A DNA stretch of 64,000 bases from Umezawaea tangerina. GTDB taxonomy: Bacteria; Actinomycetota; Actinomycetes; Mycobacteriales; Pseudonocardiaceae. Location: NCBI RefSeq assembly GCF_003002815.1, contig NZ_PVTF01000001.1, forward strand, positions 1 through 64,000, read 5' to 3'. Position 1 is the first letter of the stretch. The number at the start of each line of letters is the position of its first letter. Below the pieces are notes generated by a model that made no database searches, was not told the origin of the DNA, and was given only the letters and a program-made list of their open reading frames with translations. Of this stretch, positions 35,216-44,420 are shown in pieces. The position numbers and the translations under genes are program-made.

Positions 35216-37906
35216 ATGCCGCACACTGGTCCGGTGAACGAGCAACGGCAGAGGACCGAGCGGCTCAGGCTCGCCGCGTCGGACTCACCCGATGCGCCCT
35301 GGCGCCTGTGGGGGCCCTACCTGGCCGGGCGCCAGTGGGGCACGGTCCGCGAGGACTACTCCGCATCAGGTGACGCCTGGACGTCATTCCCGTTCGACCA
35401 CGCGCGCGCCCGCGCCTACCGGTGGGGTGAGGACGGCATCGCGGGGATCTGCGATGTGCACGGGTTCCTCAACCTCGGGTTGGCGCTGTGGAACGGCGAG
35501 GACCCGATCCTGAAGGAGCGGTACTTCGGGCTCACCAACAACGAGGGCAACCACGGCGAGGACGCCAAGGAGTACTGGTGGGTGACCGACGGCACGCCCA
35601 CGCACTCGTGGATGCAGGTGCTGTACCGGTACCCGCAGACCGAGTTCCCCTACGCCGAGCTGCGTGAGCTGGCCGCGAGCGCGGGGCGCGAGTCGCGGGA
35701 GCCCGAGCTCTCCGACACCGGGGCGCTGGACGAGAACCGGTTCTTCGACGTGGTGGTCTCCTACGCCAAGGCGGGGCCGACCGACCTGTGCGTCGAGATC
35801 ACCGCAACCAACCACGGGCCGGACCCGGCCCCGCTGCACCTGCTGCCCCAGCTGTGGTTCCGCAACACCTGGGCGTGGGGCCGCGACGAGCGCAAGCCGT
35901 CGCTGACCGCGTCGAGCGCCGACGGCTGGCACCGGATCGTCACCGAGCACGGGAAGCTCGGCCGGTACACGCTGCACGTCGAGGGCGCGCCCGCGCTGAT
36001 GGTGACCGACAACGAGACCAACGAGATGGCGCTGTTCGGCGCCGCGGAGAACCCCACCGGGTACACCAAGGACGGCATCGACCGGCACGTCGTCCGCGGC
36101 GACGCGACGTCGTGCCAGGTGGTGCCGGACAAGGCGGTCACCACGTCGCTGCCGGGCACCAAGGCCGCGGCCTGGTACTCGTTCGACGAGGTGGCGCCGG
36201 GGGAGTCCGTGTCCGTGCGGCTGCGGCTGGTCGAGGGCGACGGGCACGTGGACGCGTTCGGGCCGTCGTTCCAGTCCACTGTGGACGCGCGCAGGGCCGA
36301 GGCCGACGAGTTCCACCACGACCTGGTGCCCGACGCCGACCCCGTGCGGGCGGCCGTGTCGCGCCGCGCGCTGGCGGGCCTGATGTGGACCAAGCAGCAC
36401 TACCGCTTCCGCACCAGGGAGTGGCTGGACGGCGACCCCGCGCAACCGGCCGCGCCCGGCTCGCGCAGGTCACCCGCCGCGCGCAACTCGCACTGGCGGC
36501 ACTTCGACTGCGCCGACGTGATCTCCATGCCCGACGAGTGGGAGTACCCGTGGTTCGCGGCGTGGGACCTCGCGTTCCACACCGTGCCGTTCGCGATGGT
36601 CGACCCGGCGTTCGCGAAGGAGCAGCTCCTGCTGCTGTGCCGCGAGTGGCTGATGCACCCGAACGGCCAGATCCCGGCCTACGAGTGGGAGTTCGGCGAC
36701 GTCAACCCGCCGGTGCACGCGTGGGCGGCGCTGCAGGTGTACCGGGCGGAGGAGAACCCCGACCGGAGGTTCCTCGCGAAGATCTTCCACAAGCTGCTGC
36801 TGAACTTCTCCTGGTGGGTCAACCGCAAGGACGCCGACGGCAGCTACCTGTTCGAGGGCGGGTTCCTCGGCATGGACAACATCGGGCCGGTCAACCGGTC
36901 CGAGCCGATGCTGGGGCAGTGGCGGCTGGAGCAGTCCGACGCGACGTCGTGGATGGCCGCCTACAGCCTGCACCTGATGCAGATCGCGCTGGAGCTGGCG
37001 CGGCACGACGAGTCCTACGAGGACGTGGCGACGAAGTTCGTCGAGCACTTCCTGGGCATCGCCGAGGCGTCCACCCAGTTCGGTTCGGACGGCGGCGGGA
37101 TCTGGGACGAGGCCGACGGGTTCTGCTACGACATGGTGTCGCGCAGGCTCCCCGACGGGACGGTCCAGTCGCACCCGGTGCGGGTGCGGTCCATGGTGGG
37201 GCTCATCCCGCTGCTGGCGTCGGCCGTGCTGGAGCCGTGGGTGTTCGAGGAGCTGCCCAGCTTCACCCGGCGCCTCGACCACCTGATGGCCCGCAGGCCC
37301 GAACTGGTGCAGTTCCTGACCTGGCAGGACCGGCCGGACGGCCGCCGCAACCTGCTGTCGCTGCTGGACGACCGCAAGCTGCGGCTCGTGCTGGCACGGA
37401 TGCTGGACGAGGGCGAGTTCCTGTCGCCGCACGGCATCCGCTCGATGTCCGTCGCGCACCGCGAGGGCATGGAGGTGCACGTCGCCGACCAGCAGCACCG
37501 GATCGGCTACGAGCCCGGCGAGTCCCGCACGCCGATGTTCGGCGGCAACTCGAACTGGCGCGGCCCGGTGTGGTTCCCCACCAACGCCCTGCTGGTCGAG
37601 GCGCTGCGCACGCTCGACTCGTTCCACGACGGCCGGTTCCGCGTCGAGCTGCCGACCAGGTCCGAGCGCGAGGTCACAGCGGGTCAGGCCGCCGACGAGC
37701 TGGCGCGCCGGTTGGTGTCGCTCTTCCTGCCCGACCACGACGGCCGCAGGCCCGCCGACGGCAAGCGGGTCGAGTCCACGGACTCACCGCTGTGGCGCGA
37801 GCACATCACGTTCAGCGAGTACTTCGACGGCGACACGGGTGAGGGACTGGGCGCTACGCACCAAACGGGCTGGACAGCTCTGGTAGCGGGACTACTCCAT
37901 CCGTGA
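35216..37906 (+). CDS. Large glucosidase-like protein (GH63/MGH1 type)
   Basis: An 896-residue cytosolic protein with an (alpha/alpha)6 glycosidase C-terminal half similar to GH63 and mannosylglycerate-type hydrolases. Supporting segments are WEYPWFAAWDLAFHTVPFAMVDPAFAKEQL (general-acid Asp region), GQIPAYEWEFGDVNPPVHAWA and GNSNWRGPVWFPTNALLVEAL near the end. The N-terminal half is a beta-rich domain (DYSASGDAWTSFPFDHARARAYRWGEDGIAGI). It probably trims an alpha-linked glucose from a glycoside, but the substrate is unknown. The start is ATG 35216 with weak ribosome site; GTG 35234 is possible. It stands alone. Confidence 0.78.
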   Translation: MPHTGPVNEQRQRTERLRLAASDSPDAPWRLWGPYLAGRQWGTVREDYSASGDAWTSFPFDHARARAYRWGEDGIAGICDVHGFLNLGLALWNGEDPILKERYFGLTNNEGNHGEDAKEYWWVTDGTPTHSWMQVLYRYPQTEFPYAELRELAASAGRESREPELSDTGALDENRFFDVVVSYAKAGPTDLCVEITATNHGPDPAPLHLLPQLWFRNTWAWGRDERKPSLTASSADGWHRIVTEHGKLGRYTLHVEGAPALMVTDNETNEMALFGAAENPTGYTKDGIDRHVVRGDATSCQVVPDKAVTTSLPGTKAAAWYSFDEVAPGESVSVRLRLVEGDGHVDAFGPSFQSTVDARRAEADEFHHDLVPDADPVRAAVSRRALAGLMWTKQHYRFRTREWLDGDPAQPAAPGSRRSPAARNSHWRHFDCADVISMPDEWEYPWFAAWDLAFHTVPFAMVDPAFAKEQLLLLCREWLMHPNGQIPAYEWEFGDVNPPVHAWAALQVYRAEENPDRRFLAKIFHKLLLNFSWWVNRKDADGSYLFEGGFLGMDNIGPVNRSEPMLGQWRLEQSDATSWMAAYSLHLMQIALELARHDESYEDVATKFVEHFLGIAEASTQFGSDGGGIWDEADGFCYDMVSRRLPDGTVQSHPVRVRSMVGLIPLLASAVLEPWVFEELPSFTRRLDHLMARRPELVQFLTWQDRPDGRRNLLSLLDDRKLRLVLARMLDEGEFLSPHGIRSMSVAHREGMEVHVADQQHRIGYEPGESRTPMFGGNSNWRGPVWFPTNALLVEALRTLDSFHDGRFRVELPTRSEREVTAGQAADELARRLVSLFLPDHDGRRPADGKRVESTDSPLWREHITFSEYFDGDTGEGLGATHQTGWTALVAGLLHP

Positions 37907-37954
37907 CCTGCGTGGATGCCGTCCGGACATGCGCTCTGCGTGTGCGTGGGGTGT

Positions 37955-38036
37955 GATGTAACACGATCGCGTGTACGACATTCGGCCGAACAGGGGTGTG
38001 ACGCTCAATTCGGCAACGCGAACGGGATGTAACACG
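37955..38036. promoter_or_regulatory. Direct repeats GATGTAACACG upstream of the ABC operon
   Basis: Identical 11-mers at 37955-37965 and 38026-38036, 71 bases apart, in the 206-base promoter region of the amino acid transporter. The first extends to GTGTGATGTAACAC, a loose inverted repeat. Possible binding sites for a regulator of the transporter. Confidence 0.4.
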
Positions 38037-38112
38037 GACGTGCTGTCCACCATGTCACCCAAGTGGCAGTATCCCGAACACTCGACCAACTCAGTTACGA
38101 GGAGTGACCTCA

Positions 38113-38931
38113 GTGGCCCGTCGAACAAGTCACCAGGTGTTCGCCCTGCTCCCCGCGCTGGGGCTCGCCGCAGTCGCGGTCGCGGGGTGTGCCACGAGCA
38201 CGAACACCGCCGGTACCGCCGGTGACAGCGGTATCGCAGTCGTCAGCGCGGGCAAGCTCACGACCTGCACCCACCTGCCGTACGAGCCGTTCCAGTTCCG
38301 CGACGGCGACAAGACCGTCGGCTTCGACGTCGACCTCGTCGACCTCGTCGCGAAGGACCTCGGCCTCACCCAGACGATCGTGGACACCCCGTTCGAGGGC
38401 ATCCAGTCCGGTGAGGACATGAACACGAACAAGTGCGACGTCGCGGCGGCGGGCATGACGATCACCGACGTGCGCAAGCAGAACTTCGACTTCTCCGACC
38501 CGTACTTCGACGCGGAGCAGGCCCTGCTGACCAAGAAGGGCGCGGGCCTCAAGGACCTGGCGAGCCTCAAGGGCAAGAAGGTCGGTGTGCAGGCCTCGAC
38601 CACGGGCGAGGAGTACATCAACAAGAACAAGGACGCCAACGGCTACGAGGTCATCCAGTTCGAGGACCTCGCCCTCGAGCTGACCGCCGTGCAGACCGGC
38701 CAGGTCGACGCGGCCGTGAACGACAACGGCGTGCTCTACGACTACGCGAAGAAGAACGCCGACACCGAGGTCACCACCGAGTTCGCCACCGGTGAGAAGT
38801 ACGGCATCGGCGCCAAGAAGGGCAGCCCGCTGATCGCCAAGATCAACGAGTCGCTCAAGAAGGCCAAGGACAACGGCGACTACGACAAGATCTACGAGAA
38901 GTGGTTCGGCAAGAAGCCGACGTCGAAGTAA
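38113..38931 (+). CDS. Amino acid ABC transporter substrate-binding lipoprotein
   Basis: A 272-residue lipoprotein of the polar-amino-acid family (SBP_bac_3). The signal peptide ends in a lipobox, VAVAGCATS, so Cys is lipidated. Folding blocks include [61 protein letters not shown] and [14 protein letters not shown]. It captures an amino acid such as Glu, Gln or Cys; which one cannot be read. The start is GTG 38113 with GAGGAG 8 bases upstream. First gene of the transporter operon; a hairpin after it should reduce downstream transcription, giving excess binding protein. Confidence 0.9.
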   Translation: MARRTSHQVFALLPALGLAAVAVAGCATSTNTAGTAGDSGIAVVSAGKLTTCTHLPYEPFQFRDGDKTVGFDVDLVDLVAKDLGLTQTIVDTPFEGIQSGEDMNTNKCDVAAAGMTITDVRKQNFDFSDPYFDAEQALLTKKGAGLKDLASLKGKKVGVQASTTGEEYINKNKDANGYEVIQFEDLALELTAVQTGQVDAAVNDNGVLYDYAKKNADTEVTTEFATGEKYGIGAKKGSPLIAKINESLKKAKDNGDYDKIYEKWFGKKPTSK

Positions 38932-38940
38932 CCAGCTGTC

Positions 38941-38971
38941 GCGGGGGCCGATGCCGAGCATCGGCCCCCGC
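38941..38971 (+). terminator. Intra-operon hairpin between SBP and permease
   Basis: 14-bp perfect arms 38941-38954 and 38958-38971 around loop CGA, with no U-run. Placed to attenuate, not to end, transcription, or to protect the 3' end of the SBP message. Confidence 0.75.
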
Positions 38972-39002
38972 TTCTTGTCCGCCCGAGTCCACGAGGTAAT
39001 CC

Positions 39003-39794
39003 ATGGCCCTGACCAAGCGCCAGCGCGCGAAAGCCTTCCGCGGCGTCCAGTACGGCCTCCTGGTCGTCATCCTCATCGTGTTCGCCTTCGTCGCCGACTG
39101 GGGCACCATCAAGCGGGCGTTCTTCGACTTCGAGGTGATGTCCAAGCTCTTCCCCGACGTCATCCTCGTCGCGCTGAAGAACACGATCATCTACACGGCA
39201 CTCGGCTTCGCGGTCGGCCTGCTGCTCGGACTCGTGCTCGCGCTGATGAAGCTGTCGCCGGTGCCGCCGTACCGGTGGATCGCCACGATCTACATCGAGT
39301 TCTTCCGCGGCATCCCGGCGCTGCTGGTGTTCATCGCCTTCAACTTCGGCATCCCGCTGGCGTTCCAGGTCCGCTTCGACAACCTGTCGACGGTGACGAT
39401 CTCGCTGGCCATCGTCGGCGCCGCCTACATGGCGGAGACGATCCGCGCGGGCATCCAGGCCGTGCCCAAGGGCCAGATCGAGGCCGCGCGCTCGCTGGGC
39501 ATGTCCCAGGGCCGCACCATGGCCACGGTCGTCATCCCGCAGGCGTTCCGGATCATCCTGCCGCCGTTGACCAACGAGCTGATCATGCTGACCAAGGACT
39601 CGTCGCTGATCTACCTCATCGGCGTGCAGTACGAGCAGCTGGAGCTCACGAAGTTCGGCCGCGACGCGATGAACCAGTACCGCGGCATGACCCCGATCCT
39701 GGTCGCCGGCGCGCTCTACCTGATCATCACCCTGCCGCTCGGGTACCTGTCCCGTCGCCTGGAACGCCACACCGGCGGGAAGAAGGTGTCCTGA
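39003..39794 (+). CDS. Amino acid ABC transporter permease
   Basis: A 263-residue permease of the HisM/GlnP type with about five membrane segments. The EAA loop is ..[30 protein letters not shown] (conserved G-x-I-LP), and [20 protein letters not shown] is the first permease-domain helix pair. It forms a dimer that moves the amino acid across the membrane with energy from the next gene's ATPase. Its stop overlaps the ATPase start (TGATG). Confidence 0.92.
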   Translation: MALTKRQRAKAFRGVQYGLLVVILIVFAFVADWGTIKRAFFDFEVMSKLFPDVILVALKNTIIYTALGFAVGLLLGLVLALMKLSPVPPYRWIATIYIEFFRGIPALLVFIAFNFGIPLAFQVRFDNLSTVTISLAIVGAAYMAETIRAGIQAVPKGQIEAARSLGMSQGRTMATVVIPQAFRIILPPLTNELIMLTKDSSLIYLIGVQYEQLELTKFGRDAMNQYRGMTPILVAGALYLIITLPLGYLSRRLERHTGGKKVS

Positions 39795-40555
39795 TGACCG
39801 AACCGGCAGTCGTGATCACCGGGCTGAAGAAGTCGTTCGGGCCGCTGGAGGTGCTCAAGGACATCGACCTCACCGTCGCCCCCGGCGAGGTCGTCTGCAT
39901 CATCGGGCCGTCGGGCTCCGGCAAGTCGACGATGCTGCGCTGCGTGAACCTGCTGGAGGAGCCGACCGGCGGCAAGATCGTCGTCAACGGCGTCGAGATG
40001 ACCGACCCGGACGTGGACATCGACCGCGCCCGGACCAAGATCGGCATGGTCTTCCAGGGCTTCAACCTGTTCGCGCACCTCAGCGTCATCAACAACCTGA
40101 CCGTCGCGCAGCGCAAGGTGCTCAAGCGCGGCGAGAAGGAGGCCGAGGAGGTCGCGCGGCACAACCTCGAGCGCGTCGGGCTCAGCGAGAAGGCGAACGC
40201 CATGCCCGCGCAGCTCTCCGGTGGCCAGCAGCAGCGCGTCGCGATCGCGCGGGCGCTGTCGATGAGCCCCGAGGTCATGCTGTTCGACGAGCCGACGTCC
40301 GCGCTCGACCCCGAGCTCGTCGGCGACGTGCTCGGCGTCATGCGGCAGCTCGCCGACGAGGGCATGACCATGCTCGTCGTGACGCACGAGATGCAGTTCG
40401 CCCGCGAGGTGGCGGACAAGGTGCTGTTCATGGACGGCGGTTACGTCGTCGAGCAGGGTCCCGCGGCCGAGGTCATCGGGAACCCGCAGCACGACCGCAC
40501 GAAGTCGTTCCTGGCCAGGGTGCTCAACCCGACTCACCAGGACCCGACGGACTAG
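39794..40555 (+). CDS. Amino acid ABC transporter ATPase
   Basis: A 253-residue nucleotide-binding subunit. Walker A is GPSGSGKST (38-46), Q-loop [13 protein letters not shown], signature [15 protein letters not shown], Walker [16 protein letters not shown], and H-loop VVTHEM. Strong match to GlnQ/HisP-type ATPases. The start is ATG 39794. Its stop TAG is immediately followed by the ATG of the next gene, so the two are probably on one transcript. Confidence 0.95.
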   Translation: MTEPAVVITGLKKSFGPLEVLKDIDLTVAPGEVVCIIGPSGSGKSTMLRCVNLLEEPTGGKIVVNGVEMTDPDVDIDRARTKIGMVFQGFNLFAHLSVINNLTVAQRKVLKRGEKEAEEVARHNLERVGLSEKANAMPAQLSGGQQQRVAIARALSMSPEVMLFDEPTSALDPELVGDVLGVMRQLADEGMTMLVVTHEMQFAREVADKVLFMDGGYVVEQGPAAEVIGNPQHDRTKSFLARVLNPTHQDPTD

Positions 40556-42733
40556 ATGGCGGAGAACGGGGCGCGCGGGCTGGACGTCTTCGACTCCAGC
40601 CCCGCGCAGTCGTTCCGGATGGCCGCAGCCGACGTGCTGCGCGGCGTGGCCGACACGGAGGTCGGCGGCAACTGGCGGTTGCCGCGCCGCCGGTCGACCG
40701 CGCCCCCGGTGATCCGGGTCGTCGACCGCTTCCTCACCGGTGTGCTGGACCTGCGCGCCGTGGAGCTGAACTACCTGCTGGAGTTCGAGCGCTGCCGGTT
40801 CGAGCGGCCGCCGGACCTGCGGCAGGCCAAGCTGCCGGGCGTCGAGTTCCGGCAGTGCTGGCTGCCGGGCCTGGCGGGCCGGAACCTGACCAGTGCCAAC
40901 GACCTCTCGCTGGACGGCTGCACCGTCGAGGGGATGGTCGACCTGACCGACTCCGACATCGGCGGCTCGGTGACGTTGCGGGACAGCCGGTTGCGCGAGC
41001 CCGGCGGGCTGGCGCTGCACGCCGACCGCACGAAGGTCGCCGGAGCGCTGCTGGCGTACGGGATCCGCACCGAGGGCGAGGTGCGGATGGCGGGCGCGCG
41101 GATCAGCGGAAACTGCAACTTCAGCGGTGCCGCGCTGCACAACCCGGCCGGGTTCTCGTTGAACGGCAACGGGATGCTCGTCGGCGGCAACCTGCTGTGC
41201 GGGGTGTGGGCGGAGACCGACCAGCACTTCACCGCGCACGGCACCGTGATGCTGCCCAACGCCCGGATCAGCTCCGCGTTCACGATGCGCCGCGCGGCGC
41301 TGCACGCCGGTGAGGACCGCAGCGAACCCGACCTCGTGGACCCGCACGCCGACCCGCACGCGGCGCTGGTGCTCGACCGGATCACCGTCAGCGGCGACGT
41401 GGAGCTGGACCGCGGGTTCACCAGCGCGGGCACGCTGCGGATGCTGAACGCGTCCGTCGGCGGCACGCTGTCGCTGTCCGGCGCGCGGCTGGACGCCGTG
41501 CGGACGCAGGAGGGCAACACCGAACCGGTCGGCCGCGGCCGGGCCGTGCACCTGGACGGTGCCGAGATCGGCGGCGACGTGGCCGCGCGGCAGCTGGAGA
41601 TGAAGGGCCAGTTCCGGATGGTCGACGCGACCGTGCGCGGCAGCCTCGTGCTGGACGGCTCCACGTTGGACAACCCGCTCGCCGACACCGTGCTGGCCAA
41701 CCGCTGCCGCGTCGGCAGCAACTTCAGCGCCCGTGAGGCGAACGTGGCGGGCGTGCTGGAGCTGCGGGCCGTCCACATCGGAGCGAACCTCGACCTGCGC
41801 GGCAGCAGGCTCATCCAGCCCGGCCAGTACCGCCACCAGCCCGGTGAGAAGTCGTCGGTCGACATCGGCGGCGCCACCATCGGCCGCGACCTGATCTGCG
41901 CCAAGGGGCACAAGGAGTTCGTCGCCCACGGCGGCGTCCGCACCCGGCGCGCCCAGATCGGCCGGATGGCGAACTTCGCGGGCGCGGTGCTCGGCGACAA
42001 GCTCGACAGCCACGCCCTCAACGCCCTGGGCATGCAGGTGCCCGAGCTGGTGCTCACCCCGGTCAGCCCGCCGAAGGGCAAGGTCACGCTGCGCGGCGCG
42101 AGCTGCACCTCGTTGGACGACAACGAGACGTTCTGGAGCGCCACCGGCCGCATCGACCTCGAGGACTTCCGCTACGACTCGCTGCGCCACTCCATCGACC
42201 CGCAGGACGACCCGGCCGTGCTGCGGCGCCTGCGCTGGCTCCGCCAGGCCATGCGCCACCGCTACCGCCCCGGCCCGTACGACCAGCTGGCCGCGCTCCT
42301 GCGGGCGAGCGGCAACGAGGAGCACGCGTCGACCGTGCTGATGGAGAAGCAGCGCCTCCGGTACATCGCCGTCGCCGAGGGCACCCGCGTCGTCGGCCCG
42401 CTGGTGCTGCTGTGGAGCTGGCTTCAGCGGTCCATGGTCGGCTACGGCTACCGCCCCGGCCGCGCCCTCGGCTGGCTCGTCGTGTCCTGGGTGCTGGGCA
42501 GCACGTACTTCGCCACGGGCACCGCGCTGACCGTCATCAATGCCGACGACACCCTCGAGTGGAACCCCTGGCTGTTCACCATCGACCTGATCGTCCCCAT
42601 CGTCGACTTCGGCAACAAGAACCGCTGGCAGACCCACGGCGCCTCGCAGTGGATCGCGTCCGGCCTGATCGTCAGCGGCTGGGTGCTGGCGACGACCGTC
42701 GCCGCGGGCCTGACGCGGATGTTGAAGAGGTAG
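40556..42733 (+). CDS. Large repeat protein with C-terminal membrane helices
   Basis: A 725-residue protein. Residues about 80-540 contain many short repeated strands of the type (V/L)xGDVELDRGF, GSVTLRDSRLREPGGLAL and GNLLCGVW, as in right-handed beta-helix proteins. Residues about 640-725 contain two or three membrane helices (WLVVSWVLGSTYFATGTALTV, SGLIVSGWVLATTVAAGL). Streptomyces relatives are often labelled membrane-associated oxidoreductase, but no cofactor motif is seen here, so that name is not supported. It starts at the base after the ATPase stop, so it may work with the amino acid transporter. Function unknown. Confidence 0.75.
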   Translation: MAENGARGLDVFDSSPAQSFRMAAADVLRGVADTEVGGNWRLPRRRSTAPPVIRVVDRFLTGVLDLRAVELNYLLEFERCRFERPPDLRQAKLPGVEFRQCWLPGLAGRNLTSANDLSLDGCTVEGMVDLTDSDIGGSVTLRDSRLREPGGLALHADRTKVAGALLAYGIRTEGEVRMAGARISGNCNFSGAALHNPAGFSLNGNGMLVGGNLLCGVWAETDQHFTAHGTVMLPNARISSAFTMRRAALHAGEDRSEPDLVDPHADPHAALVLDRITVSGDVELDRGFTSAGTLRMLNASVGGTLSLSGARLDAVRTQEGNTEPVGRGRAVHLDGAEIGGDVAARQLEMKGQFRMVDATVRGSLVLDGSTLDNPLADTVLANRCRVGSNFSAREANVAGVLELRAVHIGANLDLRGSRLIQPGQYRHQPGEKSSVDIGGATIGRDLICAKGHKEFVAHGGVRTRRAQIGRMANFAGAVLGDKLDSHALNALGMQVPELVLTPVSPPKGKVTLRGASCTSLDDNETFWSATGRIDLEDFRYDSLRHSIDPQDDPAVLRRLRWLRQAMRHRYRPGPYDQLAALLRASGNEEHASTVLMEKQRLRYIAVAEGTRVVGPLVLLWSWLQRSMVGYGYRPGRALGWLVVSWVLGSTYFATGTALTVINADDTLEWNPWLFTIDLIVPIVDFGNKNRWQTHGASQWIASGLIVSGWVLATTVAAGLTRMLKR

Positions 42734-42808
42734 CCGGTGGGGCTCCGACCCCGTTGGGCGGCGGAGCTTAAGGTGGCGCGACACCCGCCTTCGTGAGGAG
42801 CTTCGACC

Positions 42809-43714
42809 GTGACGGATGCCGTGCTGGCGTTGGACGTGGGCGGTACCAAGATCGCCGCCGGGATCGTCGACCGGGACGGGGTGGTGTCGCGGGCGGTGCG
42901 GGTGACGACGCCGGTGGACGACGCCGAGGCGACGTGGGCGGCGGTGGCGTCGGCGGTGGACGAGGTGCTGCGGGGCGAGATCGTGGCCGGGGTCGGGATC
43001 GCGTGCGCGGGGCCGGTGGACGCGGTGGCGGGGACGGCCAGCCCGATCAACGTGCCGTTGTGGCAGGGGTTCCCGCTGCGCGACCGGGTGGCCGACCTGG
43101 TGCCGGGGGTGCGGGTCGAGCTCGCTGGTGATGGTGTGTGCATGGCGTTGGGCGAGCACTGGCGCGGCGCGGGCCAGGGCAGCCGGTTCATGGTGGGGTT
43201 GGTCGTGTCGACCGGCGTCGGCGGCGGGCTGGTGTTCGGCGGGCGGCCGTTCGGCGGACGGACCGGGAACGCGGGGCACATCGGGCACGTGGTCGTGGAG
43301 CCCGACGGGATCGCGTGCCCGTGCGGTGGGCGCGGCTGCGTGGAGACGGTCGCCGGTGGGCCTCGGCTGGTGGAATGGGCGCGGCGGCAGGGGTGGCAGG
43401 CGCCCGAGCACGCGGACGCGGCCCACCTCGCGGCCGCCGCGCAGCACGGCGAGGAGGTGCCGCTCGCGGCGTTCGAACGGGCCGGGTACGCGGTCGGGCT
43501 GGCGATCGCGGCGACCGCAGCGGTGTGCGACCTGGACCTGGCGGTCGTCGGCGGCGGCGTCGCGCAAGCCGGTGACCTGCTGTTCGACCCGATCCGCCGC
43601 TCACTCGCCACCCACGCTGGGCTGTCCTACCTGGACGGTCTGCGCGTCGAGCCCGCACGGCTCGGCGGCGAGGCCGGACTGGTCGGCGCGGCCGCACTGG
43701 TGGCGCAGCGCTGA
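42809..43714 (+). CDS. ROK-family sugar kinase
   Basis: A 301-residue ROK protein without DNA-binding domain, hence a kinase and not a repressor. Features: phosphate-1 motif LALDVGGTKIAAGIVD (7-22), the catalytic Asp probably D108 in LAGDGVCMALGEHWRG, NAGHIGHVVVEPDGIACPCGGRGCVE with the zinc-binding CxCGGxGC (170-177) and His (157-160). It could phosphorylate glucose, N-acetylglucosamine or N-acetylmannosamine. The GTG start has GAGGAG 8 bases upstream. The catalytic Asp block differs from the usual ENDAN, so check activity. Confidence 0.85.
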   Translation: MTDAVLALDVGGTKIAAGIVDRDGVVSRAVRVTTPVDDAEATWAAVASAVDEVLRGEIVAGVGIACAGPVDAVAGTASPINVPLWQGFPLRDRVADLVPGVRVELAGDGVCMALGEHWRGAGQGSRFMVGLVVSTGVGGGLVFGGRPFGGRTGNAGHIGHVVVEPDGIACPCGGRGCVETVAGGPRLVEWARRQGWQAPEHADAAHLAAAAQHGEEVPLAAFERAGYAVGLAIAATAAVCDLDLAVVGGGVAQAGDLLFDPIRRSLATHAGLSYLDGLRVEPARLGGEAGLVGAAALVAQR

Positions 43715-43763
43715 GCCGGAAATGGCCCTCGACGGGGGCGGTCGTCGCACTAGGGTCGATGGC

Positions 43764-44420
43764 ATGGACGTGACCTTGGAAGAGCACTGGGAAGAGCAGT
43801 CCGGCAACTGGGTGACCTGGGTCCGCCGGCCCGGTCTCGACTCCTACTGGACCTACCGCGAGGACTTCTTCGCGCTCGTCCCGGCGCCGGGGTTCGCGAC
43901 GCTGGACTTCGGGTGCGGGGAGGGGCGGGTGTCGCGGGACCTGGCTGGGCGGGGGCACCGGGTGACCGGGTTCGACGCCTCGCCGAGCATGGTCGCGGCT
44001 GCTCGTGAAGCCCATCCCGAGGGGGAGTACCTGGTCGCGGACGCGGTGGCGCTGCCGTTCGAGGACGACAGCTTCGACCTCGTGGTGGCCTACAACGTGC
44101 TGATGGACGTGTCCGATGTGGACGGTGCGGTGCGCGAGGCGGCGCGGGTGCTGATGGCGGGCGGGCGGCTGTGCCTGGCGATCACCCACCCGATCACCAA
44201 CCCCGGCAACCGGGAAAGCCCTTACTTCACGTCGTCGCCGGTGCACGTGCCCGTCGAGCGGGACGGGGTCCAGGTGGTGTTCAGCGGGTGGAGCCATCCG
44301 CTGTCGCACTACACGGGAGCGCTGGAGAAGGCCGGTCTGCTGATCGAGGCGGTGCGGGAACCGGCGTGGCGCGACGAGCCCGCTCCCTTCCACCTGTGGA
44401 TGCGGGCGCGGGCCGCCTGA
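43764..44420 (+). CDS. Class I SAM-dependent methyltransferase
   Basis: A 218-residue methyltransferase. Motif I is ATLDFGCGEGRVSRDLAGRGHRVTGFDAS (46-74) and a motif II/post-I region follows with ADAVALPFEDDSFDLVVAYNVLMDV. It needs SAM; the methyl acceptor is unknown. The start is ATG 43764. Its 3' end overlaps the convergent EamA gene by 140 bases. Confidence 0.85.
   Translation: MDVTLEEHWEEQSGNWVTWVRRPGLDSYWTYREDFFALVPAPGFATLDFGCGEGRVSRDLAGRGHRVTGFDASPSMVAAAREAHPEGEYLVADAVALPFEDDSFDLVVAYNVLMDVSDVDGAVREAARVLMAGGRLCLAITHPITNPGNRESPYFTSSPVHVPVERDGVQVVFSGWSHPLSHYTGALEKAGLLIEAVREPAWRDEPAPFHLWMRARAA

Noticed and set aside
39716-43567. A 1283-codon open frame on the minus strand
   Set aside because: It lies antisense to four clearly recognised genes; its residues are His/Arg/Gln/Pro-rich with no family pattern. 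It is a shadow caused by high GC.
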